64,000 bases of DNA from Salipiger thiooxidans (GCF_900102075.1 NZ_FNAV01000006.1:124001-188000), one strand, 5' to 3'; shown: positions 46,029-55,582, numbered from the stretch's first letter. The notes: generated from the sequence alone by a model not told the origin. Numbers and translations are program-made.

Positions 46029-47003
46029 ATGCGTGCGGGCCTGCGCCGCATCGGCTTTGCCCTTGGAGTGCTCGCGGGCCTCGCGGCCTGCGAAACCTCG
46101 CAGCTTGCGCCCCGCGAGACCGGGGTACCGCCCCATGCCCGCCCCGACGGACTGAAGCCCGTCCCCTCCGCAGAGGCCCCGCCGCGTCGCCGGTCGCTGG
46201 CAAGCAAGGATCTCGAGACCTACTATTCCCGCGTGCAGGCCGACCTCCTCACGCAGGGGCTGCTGCGCACCGATGGCGGCGGCCCCGACACGCCCTTCAC
46301 CGACACCATGCTGGTGCGCAACTTCGAACGCATCGCGCTGGCCGAGGAATACGAGCGCGGCGCCGGCCTGCGCCCCTCGCGCGGCGAGCTCAGCAGGGTA
46401 AAGAAGTGGCTCCAGCCGGTGCGCGTGACGATCGAGTTCGGCGCGCTCGTGCCCGAGGACCAGCGCGTTCCCGACACCAACATGGTGACCCAGTACGTCA
46501 ACCGCCTGTCGCGGATCACCGGGCATCCGATGTCGATGAATGCCGACAACGCGAATTTCCACGTGCTGTTCATGTCCGAGGACGACAAGGCCGAGATCGC
46601 CCCCCGCATCCGCCAGCTCGTGCCAAACGTCAGCCCTTCGGCGCTCGAGCTCTTCGACCGGCTGCCACGCTCGATCCATTGCCTCGTGCTGGCCTTCTCC
46701 GAGGATCCCGGCGGCTATGCCTATGGCGAGGCGATCGCGGTGATCCGCTCCGAGCATCCCGATCTGCTGCGCCGCTCCTGTATCCACGAGGAGATGGCGC
46801 AGGGCATGGGGCTGGGCAACGACTCGCCCAGCGCCCGGCCGTCGATCTTCAACGACGACGACGAGTTCGCGCTGCTGACCACCCATGACGAGATGCTGCT
46901 GAAGATCCTCTACGACCCGCGCATCTCGCCCGGCATGGACGCCGACACCGTGCGCCCCGTCGTCACCCAGATCGCCGGCGCCCTGCTCGGGGGCGAGTCC
47001 TGA
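46029..47003 (+). CDS. DUF2927 lipoprotein, putative metallopeptidase
   Basis: A 324-residue lipoprotein (signal ending LAAC, Cys20) with the DUF2927 domain (about 125-320). The motif HEEMAQGMGLGND resembles zincin metal-binding helices (HExxxxxG), and an Asp/Glu-rich segment follows. Proteolytic activity is a prediction from this motif. Starts 4 bases after telA, which points to a periplasmic or outer-surface branch of the same system. Confidence 0.8.
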   Translation: MRAGLRRIGFALGVLAGLAACETSQLAPRETGVPPHARPDGLKPVPSAEAPPRRRSLASKDLETYYSRVQADLLTQGLLRTDGGGPDTPFTDTMLVRNFERIALAEEYERGAGLRPSRGELSRVKKWLQPVRVTIEFGALVPEDQRVPDTNMVTQYVNRLSRITGHPMSMNADNANFHVLFMSEDDKAEIAPRIRQLVPNVSPSALELFDRLPRSIHCLVLAFSEDPGGYAYGEAIAVIRSEHPDLLRRSCIHEEMAQGMGLGNDSPSARPSIFNDDDEFALLTTHDEMLLKILYDPRISPGMDADTVRPVVTQIAGALLGGES

Positions 47004-47075
47004 AGCCCTCCGCGGCTTAAGCGGATGTTCACCCGGAGCCTCTACTCCCGTCGCGACGGACGACGGGACGGGACG

Positions 47076-47510
47076 ATGTTTGACGACAAGCTCAAGGATC
47101 AGGTTCTTTCAAGCGCCCTGCGGCTGCGCACCGCCAGCAGCGCGCTGACGCGTGATTTCTACGAGCGGCTCTTCGCTGCCTCCCCCGGCATCCGCATCAT
47201 GTTCCCCGAGGACATGGGGGTGCAGGCGGACAAGCTCTTCGACATGGTGCTGGTGCTGGTGCAGTCGCTCGACCACCTGCAGATGCTGGTGACCGAGATC
47301 GAGGCGCTCGGCGCGCGCCACGTGGACTACGGCGTGACCGACGACCAGTACCCGCTGGTCGCCGAGATCCTGCTCGCGACGCTGGCCGATCACATCGCCG
47401 ACTGGTCCGAGGCCGATCACGACGCCTGGGCGCAGCTCATCGACTACGTGAGCGACCTGATGATCACCGGCGCCCGCGCCGCCACGCCCAAGGCGCCGCC
47501 CGCCGCGTGA
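47076..47510 (+). CDS. Single-domain globin
   Basis: A 144-residue bacterial globin: TRDFYERLFAASPGIRIMF contains Phe43 at the CD1 position, Gln50 is at the distal E7 position as in Vitreoscilla haemoglobin, and the proximal haem ligand is His82 in ARHVDYGV. It lacks the reductase domain of flavohaemoglobin. It may bind oxygen or NO. ATG 47076 is preferred to 47025 because the family similarity begins there. It follows DUF2927 by 72 bases, same strand, so it may be in the stress operon. Confidence 0.85.
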   Translation: MFDDKLKDQVLSSALRLRTASSALTRDFYERLFAASPGIRIMFPEDMGVQADKLFDMVLVLVQSLDHLQMLVTEIEALGARHVDYGVTDDQYPLVAEILLATLADHIADWSEADHDAWAQLIDYVSDLMITGARAATPKAPPAA

Positions 47511-48030
47511 CTGGCGGCGCCTGTTTCGGGGGGGCCTGTTTCGGGGGCGATAGGAGTTGGGCGGGGCCGGTCGGAGGCATCGGCGGCACATGCGCCCCCT
47601 CTGAGGCGCTTCGAGGTCGGAACGTGGCATGACATCGGGCTCGACGATGCAGGCGGTGGTACTCTGGCAAGGGTAGCGGCGCCCGACACCTGATCAACGC
47701 AGGCACACGTCTCGCTGTCAGCAGCAACGCTGCGGGGCCCACAGCCCCACCCCCAAAGAGCGCGGGCCGCCGCTGCCCAAGCGATCCCACCGGCTGCCCG
47801 GACAGCATCGACCGCTGTCCTGATGGAACCGCCCCTGCTCAAACGGCGCCGACCACCACGCCCTGCGCCCCTGACACCGAAAACCCGGATCAGGCACGCC
47901 CCACCGCCCGACCCGCATTCTCACGCCCACCGCGCCCGGGACCCTTCGGAACAAATGCCCCCTGCCCGCTTGTGTCGCGACCTTCCGGGGTTAAATTGCT
48001 CTCAGAAGCAGCAACGCGGGAGTAGCAGCC
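47511..48030. other. Intergenic region of 520 bases without a supported gene
   Basis: GC-rich and without codon-like structure in any frame. It starts with a tandem duplication of CCTGTTTCGGGGG (about 47521-47546). A promoter-like pair for the SPFH gene lies near its end. Confidence 0.5.
47970..47997 (+). promoter_or_regulatory. Promoter-like sequence upstream of the SPFH gene
   Basis: TTGTGT (47970-47975) and TAAATT (47992-47997) are spaced by 16 bases, 33 bases upstream of the SPFH ATG. No stress-sigma consensus is evident. Confidence 0.4.
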
Positions 48031-49152
48031 ATGGGCATTCTGGATTTCCTCTCCGGCCAGTTCATCGACGTCATTCACTGGGTGGACAATACCCGCGACA
48101 CCATGGTCTGGCGGTTCGAGCGCTACGGCCACGAGATCAAGTATGGCGCCAAGCTCACCGTGCGTGAGGGGCAGTCTGCGGTCTTTGTCCACGAGGGCCA
48201 GCTCGCCGACGTGTTCAGCCCCGGTCTCTACATGCTCGAGACCAACAACATGCCGATCATGACCTCGCTGCAGCACTGGGATCACGGCTTCCGCTCGCCC
48301 TTCAAGTCCGAGATCTACTTCGTCAACACGACGCGGTTCAACGGGCTCAAGTGGGGCACCAAGAACCCGATCATCTGCCGCGACCCAGAGTTCGGCCCGG
48401 TCCGCCTGCGCGCCTTCGGCACCTATTCCGTGCGGGTGAGCGACCCGGCGCGCTTCCTGACAGAGATCGTCGGCACCGACGGCGAGTTCACCTCGGACGA
48501 GATCAGCTTCCAGATCCGCAACATCATCGTGCAGGAGTTCTCGCGCCTGATCGCGGGCTCGGGGATCCCGGTGCTCGACATGGCGGCGAACACGCAGGAG
48601 CTGGGCAAGATGCTGGCGGACGGCATCACCTCCACCATTGCCGAGTACGGGCTGTCCCTGCCCGAGCTCTACATCGAGAACATCTCGCTGCCGCCGGCGG
48701 TCGAGAAGGCGCTCGACAAGCGCACCTCGATGGGGGTGATCGGCAACCTCGACGCCTACACCAAGTTCCAGGCAGCCGAGGCGCTGGGACAGGAGGGCTC
48801 AGCCGCCGGGCAGGCCATGGGCACGGGCTTCGGCGCCGGGCTCGGCATGTCGATGGGCGCGCAGATGAGCGCCGCGCAGGGTGGTGGCCAGGCCGGCCCG
48901 TGGGGCGCCCGCCCCGCCGCCTCGGCCCCGCCGCCTCCGCCGCCGGTCGAGCATGTCTGGCACCTCGCCGAGAACGGCGCCACCAGTGGCCCCTTCTCGA
49001 AGGCGCGGCTCGGGCGGATGGTCACCGAGGGAGGCCTGACCCGCGACACCTTTGTCTGGACGCAGGGTCAGGACGGCTGGAAGCGGGCCGAGGACGTGGC
49101 AGAGCTTGCGCAGCTCTTCACCGTGATGCCCCCGCCCCCGCCGGGCGCCTGA
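48031..49152 (+). CDS. SPFH/band-7 protein with C-terminal GYF-type domain
   Basis: The 373-residue protein resembles Bacillus YdjI: an SPFH domain (about 30-250), a Gly/Ala/Met-rich linker, a proline run (PPPPPP), then a GYF_2 domain (about 308-365) starting WHLAENGATSGPFS, of a type that binds proline-rich or membrane partners. No transmembrane helix is obvious; SPFH proteins cluster at membranes as oligomers. GGGAG precedes ATG 48031. With the zinc-ribbon protein at 50229 it recalls ydjGHI, whose products recruit PspA to stressed membranes. Confidence 0.85.
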   Translation: MGILDFLSGQFIDVIHWVDNTRDTMVWRFERYGHEIKYGAKLTVREGQSAVFVHEGQLADVFSPGLYMLETNNMPIMTSLQHWDHGFRSPFKSEIYFVNTTRFNGLKWGTKNPIICRDPEFGPVRLRAFGTYSVRVSDPARFLTEIVGTDGEFTSDEISFQIRNIIVQEFSRLIAGSGIPVLDMAANTQELGKMLADGITSTIAEYGLSLPELYIENISLPPAVEKALDKRTSMGVIGNLDAYTKFQAAEALGQEGSAAGQAMGTGFGAGLGMSMGAQMSAAQGGGQAGPWGARPAASAPPPPPPVEHVWHLAENGATSGPFSKARLGRMVTEGGLTRDTFVWTQGQDGWKRAEDVAELAQLFTVMPPPPPGA

Positions 49153-49159
49153 GCGGGGC

Positions 49160-49459
49160 TCAGGCCACGAATTCGATCTCGACGAAGCTCATCGGCGTGT
49201 CGCCGCCGTTGATGACGTTGTGCTCGGTGCCCGCGTCGCGGCGATAGGCCTGTCCTGCGGGCGTGGTCACGTCGCGCACCTCGCCGCCGGGAAGCTGCAG
49301 CCGCATGGTGAGATCGGTCAGCGCCACGATCACGTAGTCATATTCGTGCACGTGCCAGCCGGTCTCGGCGCCGGGCGCGAAGTCGAACCGCGTCACGCGG
49401 GTCTTGTCGTCCGAGATGAGGGTCGTGGCGGCGGCTTCATTGCAGGTGTCTTTGCACAC
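49160..49459 (-). CDS. Cupin-domain protein
   Basis: A 99-residue single cupin: the metal motif region GWHVHEYDY (two His and a Glu) and GTEHNVINGG near the end. Small cupins bind a metal and act on or sense small molecules; ligand unknown. It starts with GTG 49459, inside the 3' end of the preceding gene (23-base overlap), so they are co-expressed. Both lie on the strand opposite to the stress cluster. Confidence 0.8.
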   Translation of the reverse strand: MCKDTCNEAAATTLISDDKTRVTRFDFAPGAETGWHVHEYDYVIVALTDLTMRLQLPGGEVRDVTTPAGQAYRRDAGTEHNVINGGDTPMSFVEIEFVA

Positions 49460-50057
49460 GGGGGTCGTCCTTTGCGTTCAAGTTCCAGCCTGCCTGCCCG
49501 GACAACCCGCTCATCAGCATCGGCCCCATGCAGGCATCGGCGGGAAAAGTCATGGCATCGTCCCGCGTCACTGGGAAGCTCCTATCGGGCGCCACCTGCG
49601 AAAGCACCACCAGCCGGCCGTCGATGCACAGATCCTGCGCCGCGTTGCCGATGTTGAACCCGAAACCGCCCTCGCCGCAGTTGGTGCCGAAGCCGTCCAT
49701 GTTCCACGCCTGCGGCATCGGCTGGTCGGGGCCCCAGACCGCGAAGGCCTGCTCCTGCGGCCGGAAGGTGAGAACCCAGCTGGTCTCTTCGTCGAGCATC
49801 GACAGCGCCCAGCGGCCCCCCGGCGCGCCATCGCGGCGGCCCTCGATGAAGAAGCAGCTGAGATCCTGCGCGCCGACCTCGCTGCGCCCGAGAAAGCCCG
49901 CGTCGAAGGACATGCCGCCGCGCATGGAATAGCCGCCCGCGCCCTGCCATTCGAACCGGTAGCTGACGTTCTCCGCCGTCGCCGCGCTGCCTGCCAGCGT
50001 CAGCCCGAAGGCCGCAACCCCTGCCCGCACCACGTTTTTCATGCGTCTCGCTCTCAT
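49437..50057 (-). CDS. Hypothetical secreted protein
   Basis: A 206-residue protein with a signal peptide (cut near ATA-E), then a mostly beta periplasmic domain rich in Gly and Trp with Cys pairs (DLSCFF, TNCGEGG, DLCIDG, DACMGP) that may form disulphides. Not a family I recognise. ATG 50057 follows GAGG; ATG 50042 is an alternative. Overlaps the cupin gene, which suggests a functional pair. Confidence 0.72.
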   Translation of the reverse strand: MRARRMKNVVRAGVAAFGLTLAGSAATAENVSYRFEWQGAGGYSMRGGMSFDAGFLGRSEVGAQDLSCFFIEGRRDGAPGGRWALSMLDEETSWVLTFRPQEQAFAVWGPDQPMPQAWNMDGFGTNCGEGGFGFNIGNAAQDLCIDGRLVVLSQVAPDRSFPVTRDDAMTFPADACMGPMLMSGLSGQAGWNLNAKDDPRVQRHLQ

Positions 50058-50228
50058 TCGCACGACCTCGTGTCCCCCGCATTCGCCGACACCCTAACGG
50101 CTTTCGCCGGGACCCTGAATCGCTTTTCCGCGACCGCGCCCGCGGCATCCCACGGGGCTGGGCAAAACCGGGTTCCATCCCGCCCGCAACCGACCTAGGG
50201 TCGCGCTGCCGGAACCAAGGGGGCCCCG

Positions 50229-51314
50229 ATGACCGAGGAACACCGCTTTCCCTGCGAACAGTGCGGTGCGGATTACCGCTACGATCCTGCCAGGGCCGAG
50301 CTCGTCTGCGATCACTGCGGCGACGTCCGGGCGATCACCGATCCCGGGCCATGGAAGGCGGACATCCGCGAGCTGGATTACCGCGCCGCCGTCGACAACC
50401 TCCTGCCGCTGCAGGAGATGGAAGAGCTGCAGGTCAGCAAGTGCCCCAACTGCGGCGCCGAGGTCGAGTTCGAGCCCGACACCCATGCCACCGAATGCCC
50501 GTTCTGCGCCACCCCGGTGGTCACCGGCACCGGCGCGCACCGGCAGATCAAGCCGCGCGGGCTGCTGCCCTTCGCGCTCGACGAGAAGGCCGCCCACGAC
50601 GCCATGAACGGCTGGCTCGGGCGGCTCTGGTTCGCGCCGAACGGGCTGAAGGAATATGCCCGCAAGGGCCGCAAGATGCAGGGCATCTACGTGCCCTACT
50701 GGACCTTCGACGCCCGCACCCGCTCGGATTACAGCGGCGAGCGCGGCACGGTGTACTACGAGACGCGACAGGTGATGCGCGACGGCAAGATGCAGACCGT
50801 GCGGGTGGCCAAAGTGCGCTGGCGGGGCGTTTCGGGCCGGGTGGCGCGGTTCTTCGACGACGTGCTGGTGCTGGCCTCGCGCTCGCTGCCGAAGCGCTTC
50901 ACCGACGCGCTCGAGCCCTGGGACCTGTCGCGGCTCGAGCCCTACCAGCCCGAGTTCCTCGCAGGGTTCCGGGCCGAGGGCTACCAGGTCGATCTGGCCG
51001 ACGGGTTCGTCGAGGCGCGCCAGCTCATGGACCGCCAGATCGAGCGCGACGTGAAGTTCGACATCGGCGGCGACCGGCAGCGCATCCACCGGGTCGATAC
51101 GCAAGTCTCGGAGGTCACCTTCAAGCACATCCTGCTGCCGGTGTGGCTTGCTGCTTACAAGTACCGGGGCGAGACCTACCGGTTCGTGGTCAACGGCACC
51201 ACCGGCCGTGTGCAGGGCGAGCGGCCGTGGTCTACGTGGAAGATCGCGCTGGCGGTGATTGTCGGGCTGGTCGTGGCGGGCGCCATAGGCTACGTCATGG
51301 CACAGAGCCAGTAA
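50229..51314 (+). CDS. Membrane-anchored double zinc-ribbon protein (YdjG-like)
   Basis: The 361-residue protein has two zinc ribbons near the N-terminus: Cys9-Cys12 with Cys27-Cys30, and Cys72-Cys75 with Cys90-Cys93. A large cytoplasmic domain (about 100-335) follows, then a single C-terminal helix (about 338-356), so it is tail-anchored. This layout matches Bacillus YdjG-type proteins that accompany SPFH proteins. It likely forms a membrane platform with the SPFH protein 1.1 kb upstream, although the cupin pair lies between them on the other strand. Confidence 0.82.
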   Translation: MTEEHRFPCEQCGADYRYDPARAELVCDHCGDVRAITDPGPWKADIRELDYRAAVDNLLPLQEMEELQVSKCPNCGAEVEFEPDTHATECPFCATPVVTGTGAHRQIKPRGLLPFALDEKAAHDAMNGWLGRLWFAPNGLKEYARKGRKMQGIYVPYWTFDARTRSDYSGERGTVYYETRQVMRDGKMQTVRVAKVRWRGVSGRVARFFDDVLVLASRSLPKRFTDALEPWDLSRLEPYQPEFLAGFRAEGYQVDLADGFVEARQLMDRQIERDVKFDIGGDRQRIHRVDTQVSEVTFKHILLPVWLAAYKYRGETYRFVVNGTTGRVQGERPWSTWKIALAVIVGLVVAGAIGYVMAQSQ

Positions 51315-51969
51315 CAGCCTCGCGCGGCGGTATGAGAAATGGGGGCAGGCATCGCTGCCCACCCCCGTCACGGACGACAGGAACCAGACTCGGGGAGGAC
51401 GGGACGGGGATCACCGTCCAGAATTGCCTGGCCCCTGCCGACCGTGAACCTCTGGCCGCGCAGGGCGTTTTCGGCCCGTCGCGGCGTGGTCCAAAGAACG
51501 CCGTCCTTCATTCGGGCGCTTGCCGACGTGGCATCGGTGACGGGCGGCAACCGGGATAACCCGCGGAATGCGCCGTCGTGCGTATCACTGGCGAGCCAAG
51601 TCTCACCCTGCGCCTTGCGGCACGTCTTGTCGCGGGTGGGCATGGTGACGCTCTCGGGCACACTGTGCGAGATCACCTCTTCCGGCATGCCCGGCATCAC
51701 CACCGCGAATCGTCAGGTGCCGTCGTCCAAGGGGGCGTCCAATGCCGTCGCCAGCCGCCCGGGCAACCCGGCCCCGAGACCTCGAAGCGGGGCGCAGAGA
51801 GACGGTCAAGGCCCGGTCCGAGGCGCCTCGCCCATGCGAACGACCTCCTTCCTCTTGCCGGAAGTGTCGCATGAAACCGGGTCCTGCGCCATGATCCTGA
51901 ACAAATCCCGCCCTTGTGCCCCGCCGCGTCCCGGGGCAACTTGCGGCGCTAACAGATGGGAGGACCGAC
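51315..51969. other. Intergenic region of 655 bases without a supported gene
   Basis: I found no frame with convincing codon use, no repeat copy and no terminator with a T-run. It may hold decayed sequence; the ribosome-binding site of the kinase gene is at its end. Confidence 0.5.
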
Positions 51970-52884
51970 ATGATCCTGTGCTGCGGCGAATCGCTGATCG
52001 ACATGCTGCCGAGAACCGCCTCGACCGGCGAACCCGCCTTTGCGCCCGTCGCGGGCGGTGCGGTCTTCAACACCGCCATCGCCCTCGGGCGGCTCGGCGC
52101 CCCGGCCGGGTATTTCGGCGGGCTGTCCACCGATCTCTTCGGCGCGGTGCTCGAGACGGCGCTGACCGCCTCGCGGGTGGACTTCACGCTCTCGGTCCGG
52201 TCGCAGCGGCCCACGACACTGGCCTTCGTGACGCTCACCGACGGGCACGCGCAATACGCGTTCTACGACGAGAACACCGCCGGGCGCAGCCTGACCGAGG
52301 CCGACCTGCCGCACCTCGGCGACGAGACCGAGGCGCTGTTCTTCGGCGGCATCAGCCTCGTGTCGGAACCGGCGGCCGACACCTATGCCGCGCTCTGCGC
52401 GCAGGCTGGCGAGCGGCTGGTGATGATGGATCCCAACATCCGCCCGAGCTTCATCACCGACCCCGAGCGTTACCGCGCCCGGCTGGCGCAGATGCTGGCG
52501 CGGGCCGACGTGGTCAAGATCTCGGACGAGGACATGGCCTGGCTCGGCACCACCCCCGCCGAGCTGATCGCCGGCGGCGCGGCACTGGTGCTCGAGACCC
52601 GCGGCGCCGCGGGCGTGCTCGCGGTGAGCGCCGGGGGCGAGCTTGCGGTGGCCGCCGGGAAGGCCACCGTGGTCGATACCGTGGGCGCCGGCGACACCTT
52701 CAACGCGGGCTTCCTTGCCGGGCTCTGGCGCGACGGAGTGCTGTCGCGCGCCTCGCTGCGTGCCGCTCCGCTCGAGGCGCTGCAACCGGCGATCGCGCTC
52801 GGGGCCAAGGCCGCCGCCGTCACCGTCAGCCGTGCCGGGGCCAACCCGCCGTGGGACACCGAGCTTGCCGAGGACGGCCAGTGA
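51970..52884 (+). CDS. PfkB-family carbohydrate kinase (fructokinase-like)
   Basis: A 304-residue ribokinase-fold sugar kinase: [10 protein letters not shown] at the N-terminus, the GG signature region ([16 protein letters not shown]), and the catalytic motif [13 protein letters not shown] with its Asp near residue 243. Fructose is the likely substrate from the family pattern but is not proven. GGGAGG precedes the ATG. The stop overlaps the GTG start of dtd. Confidence 0.9.
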   Translation: MILCCGESLIDMLPRTASTGEPAFAPVAGGAVFNTAIALGRLGAPAGYFGGLSTDLFGAVLETALTASRVDFTLSVRSQRPTTLAFVTLTDGHAQYAFYDENTAGRSLTEADLPHLGDETEALFFGGISLVSEPAADTYAALCAQAGERLVMMDPNIRPSFITDPERYRARLAQMLARADVVKISDEDMAWLGTTPAELIAGGAALVLETRGAAGVLAVSAGGELAVAAGKATVVDTVGAGDTFNAGFLAGLWRDGVLSRASLRAAPLEALQPAIALGAKAAAVTVSRAGANPPWDTELAEDGQ

Positions 52885-53321
52885 GGGCGCTGATCCAGCG
52901 CGTCACGGAGGCGCGGGTGTCGGTCGGCGGCGCGGTCCTGGGAGAGGTCGGGCCCGGGCTTCTGGTGCTGGTCTGCGCCATGCAGGGCGATGGCGACGCG
53001 CAGGCCGGGAAGCTGGCCGCCAAGGTCGCGAAGCTGCGCATCTTCAAGGACGACGAGGGCCGCATGAACCGCTCGGTGCGGGACGTGGACGGGGCCGCGC
53101 TGGTGGTGAGCCAGTTCACGCTGGCCGCCGAGACCCGCGGCAACCGCCCCGGCTTTTCGACCGCCGCCGCCCCCGACGAGGGCCGGCGTCTCTACGAGCT
53201 CTTCGCGGCGAAGCTGCAGGGCGAGGGCGTGCCCGTCGCCACCGGCCGCTTCGGCGCCGACATGCAGGTGGCGCTGGTCAACGACGGACCGGTGACGATC
53301 TGGCTCGACACAGACGCCTGA
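52881..53321 (+). CDS. dtd: D-aminoacyl-tRNA deacylase
   Basis: A 146-residue Dtd proofreading enzyme that removes D-amino acids from tRNA: starts [17 protein letters not shown], has the conserved SQFTLAAET motif and the late [11 protein letters not shown] with GlyPro cis motif. The start is GTG 52881 overlapping the kinase stop (GTGA), which forces co-translation. Confidence 0.94.
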   Translation: MRALIQRVTEARVSVGGAVLGEVGPGLLVLVCAMQGDGDAQAGKLAAKVAKLRIFKDDEGRMNRSVRDVDGAALVVSQFTLAAETRGNRPGFSTAAAPDEGRRLYELFAAKLQGEGVPVATGRFGADMQVALVNDGPVTIWLDTDA

Positions 53322-53384
53322 GCGCAGGACCTGTAGCCCGCCGCCGACCGCAGGGGCGGCGACAGGCAATTCCTTGGCGCGACG

Positions 53385-54344
53385 TCACACCGTGACGCGG
53401 TTCGGCACCTCTTCGCCCGCGAAGAAGGCACGCAGGTTCTCGACCGCCATGGCGCCCATGTCTTCGCGCACCTCAAGAGTCGCGGTGCCGAGATGCGGCA
53501 GCAGCACGGCATTCTCGAGCCGGCGCAACGCCTCGGGCAGCTCGGGCTCGAACTCGTAGACGTCGAGCCCCGCCCCCGCGATCTCGGCCTTCTCGAGCGC
53601 CGCGATCAGCGCCGCCTCGTCGACGATGTCGCCGCGCGCGATGTTCACGAGATGCGCCGTGGGCTTCATCGCCGCCAGCACGCCCGCGTTCACCATGTGG
53701 TGGGTCGCGGGGCTTGCAGGCAGCGCCACCACGAGAATGTCAACCTCGGCCGCAAGCGCCTCGGCTGTGGTGTAGCGCGTGGCGGGGAAGTCGAGTTCCT
53801 TCTCCGAGCGGCTGGCATAGGCCACGGACATGCCGAAGCCGAAATGGCAGCGCCGCGCGATGGCCTGCCCGATCCGCCCCATCCCGAGGATGCCGACCCG
53901 CTTGCCGCTGACGTGAAGCCCCAGCATCTGCACCGGGTGCCAGCCCTCCCACGCGCCGGAGCGCACCAGCCGCTCGCCCTCGCCGGCGCGGCGGCAGGTC
54001 ATCAGCAGCAGCGTCATGGCGACATCGGCGGTGGCGTCGGTGACCGCGCCGGGGGTGTTGGTGACCACGAGCCCCGCGGCCTCGGCAGCGGCCACGTCGA
54101 TGTGGTTGAAGCCCACCCCGAAGTTGGCAAGGATCTTCGCCCGGGGCGTGCCCGCGGCCTCGAAGACGCCGGCGTCGTAGCGGTCGCCCAGCGTCATCAG
54201 CACCCCATCGTAGTCCTGCAACGCCGTGACCATCTCGTCACGGCTCAGCGGATGGGGGCTGTCGCGGTAGCTGACGTCGAAGTGCCCGCGCGCGGTCTCG
54301 ACCACGCTCTCCGGCAGGTTCCGCCCGATCAGGACCCGGCTCAA
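53385..54344 (-). CDS. D-2-hydroxyacid dehydrogenase
   Basis: A 319-residue NAD(P)-dependent oxidoreductase of the D-2-hydroxyacid family: Rossmann motif [28 protein letters not shown] with catalytic Arg, Glu region [11 protein letters not shown] with the His. Glyoxylate/hydroxypyruvate reduction is most likely for this length. The start is TTG 54344: it overlaps the csaA stop, gives the family length, and no ATG lies near. Last gene of the proC-csaA-dehydrogenase operon. Confidence 0.88.
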   Translation of the reverse strand: MSRVLIGRNLPESVVETARGHFDVSYRDSPHPLSRDEMVTALQDYDGVLMTLGDRYDAGVFEAAGTPRAKILANFGVGFNHIDVAAAEAAGLVVTNTPGAVTDATADVAMTLLLMTCRRAGEGERLVRSGAWEGWHPVQMLGLHVSGKRVGILGMGRIGQAIARRCHFGFGMSVAYASRSEKELDFPATRYTTAEALAAEVDILVVALPASPATHHMVNAGVLAAMKPTAHLVNIARGDIVDEAALIAALEKAEIAGAGLDVYEFEPELPEALRRLENAVLLPHLGTATLEVREDMGAMAVENLRAFFAGEEVPNRVTV

Positions 54345-54679
54345 TGCAACCGCGCCCCGACAGGGACCGGGCCACCGGGTTCCGCCAGCACGATGGCGCC
54401 ATCCTCGTCCGCGAAGCCGAGCGTCAGGCATTCCGACATGAACGGCCCGATCTGGCGCGGCGGGAAGTTCACCACCGCCATCACCTTCCGCCCGACAATG
54501 GACTCGGGGTCGTAATGCACGGTGATCTGCGCCGAGGATTTCTTGGTGCCGATCTCGGGGCCGAAGTCGATCCAGAGCTTGATCGCGGGCTTGCGCGCCT
54601 CGGGGAAGGGTTCGGCGCGGATGACCTCGCCCACGCGGATGTCGACCTTGAGGAAGTCGTCGAAGGTGATCTCAGCCAT
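54341..54679 (-). CDS. csaA: tRNA-binding protein CsaA
   Basis: A 112-residue OB-fold tRNA-binding domain (EMAP-II-like): [23 protein letters not shown] and [15 protein letters not shown] are characteristic. CsaA has chaperone-like activity with SecA in Bacillus. Its start overlaps the end of proC by eight bases (54672-54679) and its stop overlaps the dehydrogenase start, so all three genes are coupled. Confidence 0.93.
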   Translation of the reverse strand: MAEITFDDFLKVDIRVGEVIRAEPFPEARKPAIKLWIDFGPEIGTKKSSAQITVHYDPESIVGRKVMAVVNFPPRQIGPFMSECLTLGFADEDGAIVLAEPGGPVPVGARLH

Positions 54680-55487
54680 TGGCAAGCTCCCGTGAGCGGT
54701 TGGTGGCGGCGGCGACGGTGGCGGCGACCAGCGGCGGCAGGCCGTTTTCGCTGTCCATCAGCACCTCGAGCCCCGCCTGCGTGGTGCCGTTGGGCGAGGT
54801 CACGTTGCGGCGCAGTTGGGCGGGATCCTCGGAGGCCTGCATCGCCAGCGCTCCGGCCCCGGCCACGGTGGCCTTGGCCAGCGTCATGGCGAGCGCCGGG
54901 TCGAGCCCCTGCGCCTCACCCGCGGCGGCGAGGCATTCGATCATGTGGAAGACATAGGCCGGGCCCGAGCCGCTGACCCCGGTCACCGCGTCCATCTGCG
55001 CCTCGGTCTCGAGTCGCACCACGCCGCCCACCGCAGAGAGCAGTTCTTCGGCCTGGTCGATCTGCGTCGCGCTGGCGTGGTCGTTGCCGACGATCGCGGT
55101 GATGCCCTGCCCCACGGCAGCGGGCGTGTTGGGCATGGCGCGCACCACCGGGGTGCGGTCGCCCAGCATCGCCTCGTAGGTGGCGATCAGCGTGCCCGCC
55201 GCCACCGAGACGAAGAGCGTGCTGCCGTTGCCATAGGTCACGAGGGTGGGCAGCGCCTCGGTCATCATCTGCGGCTTCACCGCCACCAGCACGATGGCGG
55301 GATCCTGCGGCAGCTCCTCGTTCAGGTGCACGCCCTGCGCCTGCAGCCAGTCCGAGGGGTGTGGGTCCATCACCCAGACCGATGTGCTGGGCAGCCCGCG
55401 CGCCAGCCAGCCCTCGAGCATTGCCGATCCCATCTTGCCGCAGCCGAGCAGCACCAGGCCGCGACGCGCGATTTCTCCGTTCTGCAT
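54672..55487 (-). CDS. proC: Pyrroline-5-carboxylate reductase
   Basis: A 271-residue ProC, last step of proline synthesis: NADPH-binding [25 protein letters not shown] and the C-terminal TVAGAGALA... [13 protein letters not shown] signature. Length is normal. First gene of the operon; GAGAGA precedes the ATG. Confidence 0.95.
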   Translation of the reverse strand: MQNGEIARRGLVLLGCGKMGSAMLEGWLARGLPSTSVWVMDPHPSDWLQAQGVHLNEELPQDPAIVLVAVKPQMMTEALPTLVTYGNGSTLFVSVAAGTLIATYEAMLGDRTPVVRAMPNTPAAVGQGITAIVGNDHASATQIDQAEELLSAVGGVVRLETEAQMDAVTGVSGSGPAYVFHMIECLAAAGEAQGLDPALAMTLAKATVAGAGALAMQASEDPAQLRRNVTSPNGTTQAGLEVLMDSENGLPPLVAATVAAATNRSRELANG

Positions 55488-55582
55488 AGTCGTCTCTCTC
55501 CAGCATTCGGGGCCAATCTGTCCCGGCGCCGGGCCGGTTGCAAGCCGGGGCGCGCCGCCGGGACCGCCAGTGGGGCGCCAGA

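Noticed and set aside
47521-47546. Tandem CCTGTTTCGGGGG repeats as a possible CRISPR or regulator array
   Set aside because: Only two units and no spacers; recorded as a local duplication.
51339-53321. Long plus-strand frame running through the 51.3-52 kb gap into dtd
   Set aside because: Only the part from GTG 52881 resembles Dtd; the rest is out of frame with the kinase gene and lacks protein character.
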